A stretch of DNA of 64,000 bases from Naumovozyma dairenensis CBS 421 (lineage: Eukaryota > Ascomycota > Saccharomycetes > Saccharomycetales > Saccharomycetaceae). Position 1 is the stretch's first letter, and the number at the start of each line of letters is the position of its first letter. Made by a program: the position numbers and the translations under genes. The DNA is taken from contig NC_016483.1 of the NCBI RefSeq assembly GCF_000227115.2, positions 1,116,001 to 1,180,000 of the forward strand, written 5' to 3'. A model generated the notes under the pieces. It was not told the origin of the DNA. It made no database searches and was given only the letters and a program-made list of their open reading frames with translations. Of this stretch, positions 59,419 to 64,000 are shown piece by piece.

Positions 59419-59805
59419 TGTTAGATGTAATTTACTTCTTATTGGTAGTTCAGGGTTATCTATTAATACGTTCAGGGTTATCTATTAATACGTTCAGGTA
59501 AAATATATATAAGTTAAGTATAATAGGTTTGGTTATATATTAAGCAGGTAGGATAACAATGAGATATGGTGAATATCTAAAGGGTTCTAAGATTGGTAAC
59601 GTTCTCTGAAGTAGCTTCAGTTGCAAAGTTCTCATTAGAAATTCTTGAAAGAATCCTCAAGCTCGGCATGTCGCATATGTTGATAATACACTTTATTAGG
59701 TCCTCGTTATGCTTGATCAGGGTATAACTAGTATTCAGCTTATACTACCCCATCCTTGGGTCTGTTAACTTAGGTATGGTTTAGAGCAACTAAATTAACC
59801 TTACA
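59419..59805 (-). mobile_element. Solo LTR with 5-bp target duplication
   Basis: This 387-bp LTR on the minus strand begins TGTAAGG (59805) and ends TCTAACA (59419). It is flanked by perfect 5-bp repeats TATTC at 59414-59418 and 59806-59810, the signature of integrase-mediated insertion followed by LTR-LTR recombination. It contains an internal 22-bp tandem duplication at 59448-59469 and 59470-59491. It is the best-kept LTR in the window and the reference for the copies at 4786, 7924 and 57945. Confidence 0.85.
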
Positions 59806-60068
59806 TATTCTCCATATCTCTCCTCTAGTATTTTGGGTAGATGTGCGTTACATGAAAATAAGACCAATTGCGAATAGATCGACTTCTCTCTTCATAGATT
59901 ACCTGAGGGCTATTATTATCACTTCTTCACCAACAAGGTGTTGAGCAATTTTTTTATTTCTTCCTACCGCAGTACCAATTATACTGCTTATTTATTAAAT
60001 TACTTATTATGTATAAGAATTGTTTAAGATACTTGAAGAGCTATTTACATACATTATAAAATTTAACT

Positions 60069-60328
60069 ATGGCACGAATAAAAAAAGAGAAAGAGGTAGT
60101 ATCAGACAAATACCTTCAATCGAATAAGAAGTTTTGCTCCTTTGAATCAACTAAAATATTACCAGGAGGTAGCTCAGGCTATAATAATTTATATACTTGC
60201 GATCGTATAGTAAAATTGAATCAGTGATGAAGAAAGGCATATCATCCAAGAAGCCATTGATTAAGTGTTTAGAAAATTGGCCCTTTTCAAATCTTAAATC
60301 GATCATTTTGGTTTGTTCTTGGGTATAA
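60069..60328 (+). pseudogene. Possible broken ORF beyond SKG1
   Basis: An ATG at 60069 opens 52 codons (MARIKKEKEVVSDKYLQSNK...) to a TGA at 60225-60227. An overlapping ATG at 60227 opens 33 more in another frame, including KCLENWPFSNLKSIILVCSW. Both pieces look more protein-like than chance, and further open pieces follow to 60590. I do not recognise the product. The position is that of SIR1 in S. cerevisiae, but no Sir1 motif is visible, so this is only a positional thought. Confidence 0.3.
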
Positions 60329-60590
60329 AAAGTTACTAATTATCGAGACATTGTTGAGTTGTTCTTGGTGTACATTGAGAAATTAAAAATTGTATATATT
60401 GATGTGTAGTTATTATAGTTATCTAAATGATCAACTGCATATATTACAGTTTATTTCTTTTATAATAAACAAAAATAAAATTGAGTTATGTGTATTTTGT
60501 CAATTTGAAAGAGTTAGTATACATGGTTCCGAATTGTATGACTGTCGCACCTCAAGCGCTGGAAGACTTTGCTCTAATGTACTGTATTAG

Positions 60591-61493
60591 ATCAATAGGA
60601 AGTATTTGTTTTCTCATTTTTGAAAACCCAGCCAAAAAAGATAATGTCGGTAGGCTATAGGGTTAAAACTCTTTTATCTTTTTGAATACTTTTACTTAGT
60701 TTTAAATACTAATATACAAGGACTTGGAGACTTTTCTAGAGAAATAACTACGGGGGCAAAAAAATATCACTTCCAATGGTGAATGTTGATTTCAGCTTTG
60801 TCTGACTAACCTTCAAAAACGAAATATCGGATCCCAATGGTCTTGGTCTGTGCCATCTAAATCCAACGATAAATGTTTTTTATCAGTCTCACCTTCTGGA
60901 AACTAATCAGCATAGCTACTCAAAAATTGTGAAGTTGAATCAGTGCCATTTAGATTTATATCACTTATTTGACTATTCTTAAACTATCTGGGTCTGTATT
61001 GAGTAGTTTATCAAGGTTATTCAAGTGTTTTATCACTTGAATTTGGTAGGTCGACGAAAAAAATAATCATTCTTGGATGTGCCCAAGAAATTAGTAGTAA
61101 ATACTGGAATTAAAATAATAGAGGGTTACTAAAATATATCTCTCTATAACCTTTTTTTCAGAATGGGTCATGGACAACTTTGCCAAGAGTATTGCGTTTT
61201 TTCAGTAAAAACCTTGAGAGAAAAAAAATAGTTCCGAAGGTGCTACAAAAACATTTCCGTGGGTGCACCAGAAGGTAGACTGGGCGGTAGAGGTAAGTAA
61301 ACATATAATACCCCGTGATAATTTTTAAAGAATTAAATATATATAAACAGAACTGGAAATATCATTTCTTTTTTTTAAATCATGTACTATAGTAATATAT
61401 AGAACCTACGCCAAAGTTAAAAGAAAACCATTTATTATTGTTAGCTGCTCAATCTGGTTAAACTTTGAAGGAAAAGAGAAATACAATCATTCC
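60591..61493. other. Intergenic, no gene supported
   Basis: 900 bp with stops in all frames; phrases such as TGGTCTTGGTCTGTGCC near 60838 could be remnants of genes, but none can be identified. Confidence 0.4.
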
Positions 61494-61790
61494 ATGTTGG
61501 TCAACGTACTAGGAAATCCCCGAAATTTGAAGTTTATAAAATTTGAAATTATCTGCAACCTAATAACTATCTTATTAATAACACTTTATTCAATAACACC
61601 GGCTGATGGACCAAATGATGGCGATCGAACTGCAAATCGTAATTCTTTCTCGATGCTTGTAAGCCACAGAAAGAAGATATTGAAATTTTCTATTGTTGGT
61701 AGCATATTTGTAACTGCTGTTGTGGGCATTAGAGCTGTGTGGGATCCAATAATCAATTCAAAAACACGTGATGACGATTCTCTGCGCTGA
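61494..61790 (+). CDS. Hypothetical 98-aa protein, two hydrophobic helices
   Basis: An intact frame with two hydrophobic stretches (ICNLITILLITLYSI at about 20-34 and FSIVGSIFVTAVVGI at about 65-79), separated by a polar loop with PADGPNDGDRTANRN and a basic HRKKILK before the second helix. The tail is charged. I do not recognise it. The AT-rich leader and gene-poor surroundings leave it uncertain; it may be a small membrane protein or the remaining part of a longer gene. Confidence 0.35.
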   Translation: MLVNVLGNPRNLKFIKFEIICNLITILLITLYSITPADGPNDGDRTANRNSFSMLVSHRKKILKFSIVGSIFVTAVVGIRAVWDPIINSKTRDDDSLR

Positions 61791-62619
61791 ACAGAGAACC
61801 ATCTCTCACTCATTGTTATTCGTTTCCAGCATACGATTTTAGAAAACCCAAGTTAGTATTTGAGATGTTATAATTTTTGTCTTTCTGAAAGTTGGTGTGG
61901 CGTAAACGATTGTATACTATTCTAATCGGTCAGCTATTTCACACGCATAATATATAAGAAAAATTATAGAATATCATTAGTTTTTAGTATAAAAATTAAA
62001 ATTTGTAGTATTGTCATAGTTAATAACTAAATATGTAAATATCTGAAGATTGTGTATTTTAGAAAACATAAATAAACTGAATATTCTAACCTATTACCAC
62101 ACCAGGAGCTGCGCCGCGAATTGTTCTAGAATTTTTTATTGACTAACGTTCTACAGTAATCTGGAAAAGTTCGTGACAGCATTTTGTGGGGAAACGTTAG
62201 TGTTCATGTTACTAGAAGACATTGAGGTAAATTGATGGTTGATGTAGCACGGCTTTTACCATTTGTATTTGCTAGTCAAAGATTGTTGTTTGCAATAAAA
62301 AGTGTGTAGTACGATATATAAAGTTGTTATTCTTTTACTCTAAACATACAAAGACGGTCGGAGAGGAAAATGCAGAGCCTTATGCTTTAAAAAGAAGATA
62401 AAGACTGTGATGGCAGCTTTACTTTTAGTATAGATCATTTGAAAGCCTATAGGGAGGAGGGAGTCGTTCTGGAATGATTGTGACGGTTGTTGATAGTTCA
62501 CTTATGATATAAAGGAAAAAAATTATTTACCATATGTAAGATTATACAAAAATCAGAAATTCTAGCGTAAATTTTAAAACCTTTATCAAAGTGGGCGGTC
62601 ATACTTTCAATGTCCTGTG
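61791..62619. other. Intergenic, no gene supported
   Basis: 830 bp of AT-rich DNA with no ORF of note. Confidence 0.45.
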
Positions 62620-63538
62620 TCACACTGACCAGTATATTGAGTTACCGACTATTGCTTCATATGTCCTCCAAGAAAGTTCCCCATCTTGAGTTTTACCATC
62701 CTGTTCTTTTGTGTATAGTTTATAGTAATCTGCTGTCCAGGTACCATCAAGATCGATTGTATAAATCTCATTTAACATATTTTCCATTTCTCCACTGTCA
62801 TAAACCCCACCCCATTTGCTTTGATTGGCACAGTGATCTGCCACTAGATAGGAGCTACATGATGGGGCATACAGAGAATAATCACGTTTAGTTAAATTAC
62901 CGGCTTGTTCAGGTAAAGTGGTTTCATGGCTACAGCACCATGTCCGACTGTATTGGGCTTAAATAATAAATGGTACACCATACTATCATTATGCTTCTTT
63001 ACATGAATACCTCCAATGTTTTCGTCCCTTTTCACTAAAGAGTTTTCAATCACAGACCAATGTTCTGAATAGTTTGAGTTGAGGTAGTCCGTCAACCATA
63101 CATTAACACAATCTTGGTCAAAATCGCCAGGATCAGCACTACAAAGATTGCTAAGGTCCCGCTTGCAATAGTGGTCGTATCAGCACCTTTCATAGAGCCA
63201 TTTGGTCTTCCAGCATGTTTCCAGCCAACACAAATCGTTAAGATATTCATTGTTAGTGTTTTTACCAACGACAGTGCAGTCTCTCTACAATCCCAGTTTG
63301 ATTCTTTGTCATCTTGTTCGCAAAAGCGGCAGGTGTGCATTATCTTTTTACCAGCAGTAAGAGAACCTTCTACAAAAGAACCCCAGAATGCAAGATCAGT
63401 TAGTACTGGACTCCCCGGTTCGAAATACCAATAAGCTGCGTGTAGGCCCAACCCAATCTCGGCGTAGAAGGGAAAGGCAGCTTGAACAAAACATGCATAG
63501 GCAAAAAGTCCTGCAAAGATGGCATGGGCTAACTTTAT
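62620..63538 (-). pseudogene. Broken secreted-protein gene, possibly K1-like toxin
   Basis: Three minus-strand pieces in changing frames appear to come from one gene. The 5' piece has a signal-peptide-like lead (about 63470-63530), then Cys-containing sequence with hydrophobic segments around 63090-63300. The second piece has a dibasic LysArg site of Kex2 type. The third is a Cys-containing domain ending at 62620. The layout (signal, Cys-rich part with membrane-active helices, KR site, C-terminal domain) resembles K1-like killer preprotoxins reported in chromosomes of Naumovozyma, Kazachstania and relatives; the family call is inference. Breaks: ATA at 63536-63538 where ATG is expected, a frame change and stop near 63092, and another between about 62850 and 62894. 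It should be non-functional. Confidence 0.4.
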
Positions 63539-63540
63539 TT
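63495..63540. repeat. Inverted repeat arm 1 (signal-peptide region)
   Basis: 46 bp whose reverse complement matches 63649-63694 at 40 of 46 positions. It covers the signal-peptide region of the broken secreted-protein gene, on the minus strand. Confidence 0.85.
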
Positions 63541-63648
63541 TTCAGGCCTTGTACTCTTAAATTTTTTTTCTTTAACCAGGATATTTTTCATAATTTTTAA
63601 ACAGGAAAAAAAAGCTGTACAGTGTCGCGTTTTATAGTTGAGTAGGCG

Positions 63649-63694
63649 AAATGAAATTAGCCCATGCCTTTTTTGCAGGATTTCTTGCCTATGC
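63649..63694. repeat. Inverted repeat arm 2 (second signal-peptide copy)
   Basis: 46-bp partner of 63495-63540 in the opposite orientation, 108 bp away. It contains the start of the short ORF at 63651. Confidence 0.85.
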
Positions 63695-63713
63695 GACGAA
63701 CTCAGGCAGCTGA
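63651..63713 (+). pseudogene. Truncated second copy: signal peptide only
   Basis: ATG at 63651 opens 20 codons, MKLAHAFFAGFLAYA then four more residues before TGA at 63711-63713. It is a typical signal-peptide start and matches the lead of the broken gene on the other strand, where the ATG is ATA. Beyond it nothing of the rest of the gene is seen, so it is a remnant of a divergent second copy. Confidence 0.5.
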
Positions 63714-64000
63714 GTTGCGAAGCGGCTGGGCGACTGTACTGAAATCTCGAAAATTGAAGGTCGTCGGGCGCTCCGGCATTCCTTGGGGATAGATAAAAAG
63801 CACGGAATGTTTTATTCTTTCGCGTGCCGTCGTTAGGGGTGGCCATTATGAAACTTTAGCCGCCGAAGCCCAAAAAAGCAACAACAGAAAAAAGCAAGCT
63901 CGAAAATACACGTACTTACGTACATACAACATCTAAACAGATTAATTTCTATGCATAGTTTCCATAAAGCTGCCTCCCTCGTTTAGAAACAAAATTTGGT
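63714..64000. other. Window end; no gene supported
   Basis: Moderately G+C-richer DNA (for example GGTCGTCGGGCGCTCCGGC near 63759) up to the window end. The minus ORF at 63535-63846 overlaps the repeats and looks like chance. No telomeric repeat is seen. Confidence 0.4.

Noticed and set aside
61765..61770. CACGTG as a centromere CDEI element
   Set aside because: No CDEII AT-block plus CDEIII (TTCCGAA-type) partner is nearby, and Naumovozyma centromeres are unconventional; it also lies within the 98-aa ORF.
63535..63846. 103-aa minus ORF at the window end
   Set aside because: It overlaps the inverted repeat arms in a different frame from the signal-peptide reading and has no protein pattern.

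Overview
This is yeast nuclear DNA: AT-rich and gene-dense, with compact single-exon genes, one classic spliceosomal intron (GTATGT, TACTAAC, CAG), and Saccharomycetaceae proteins carrying very long poly-Asn and poly-Gln runs. Gene content and order point to a post-whole-genome-duplication yeast of the Naumovozyma/Kazachstania group. Naumovozyma dairenensis is my best guess; that species name is inference.

Layout. (1) 1-4.5 kb: a block matching S. cerevisiae chromosome V right arm, TDA2 - VTC1 - ALD5 (YER071C-YER073W). (2) 4.5-11.4 kb: a non-syntenic island. It holds a decayed LTR retrotransposon with several gag fragments, one on the opposite strand, an unrecognised gene for a secreted or membrane protein, and a tRNA-Ser(AGA) gene. 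(3) 11.6-56.9 kb: a long block matching S. cerevisiae chromosome XI right arm: PRP16, OMA1, TVP38, TGL4, PXL1, SRP40, PTR2, RPL40B, MLP1, PCC1, ESL2, PCK1, BAS1, SKG1 (YKR086W-YKR100C). SRL3 and UBP11, present in S. cerevisiae, are missing. An extra gene with a diacylglycerol/sphingosine-kinase-like fold sits between MLP1 and PCC1. (4) 57-64 kb: a gene-poor stretch with subtelomere-like character. It has two LTRs (one with a perfect target-site duplication, one broken by a 20-N assembly gap), a few small ORFs, and a broken gene for a secreted protein that may belong to the K1-like killer-toxin group, beside an inverted copy of its signal-peptide region.

The genes do not form operons; each is its own unit. 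Regulatory sequence supports several calls: a CACGTG (Pho4-type) site before VTC1, an inverted pair of CSRE-like 12-mers and a TATA box before PCK1, a Rap1-type site upstream of RPL40B, and three SBF-type CRCGAAA sites in the PXL1/TGL4 promoter.

Points most worth a second look: the CSRE pair; the ESL2 reading frame, broken by one base in a T run just before its conserved C-terminal PIN segment; the kinase-fold gene with changed nucleotide-binding motifs; the inverted gag pieces at the chromosome V/XI synteny junction; and the inverted, start-codon-lost secreted-protein relic near the right end.
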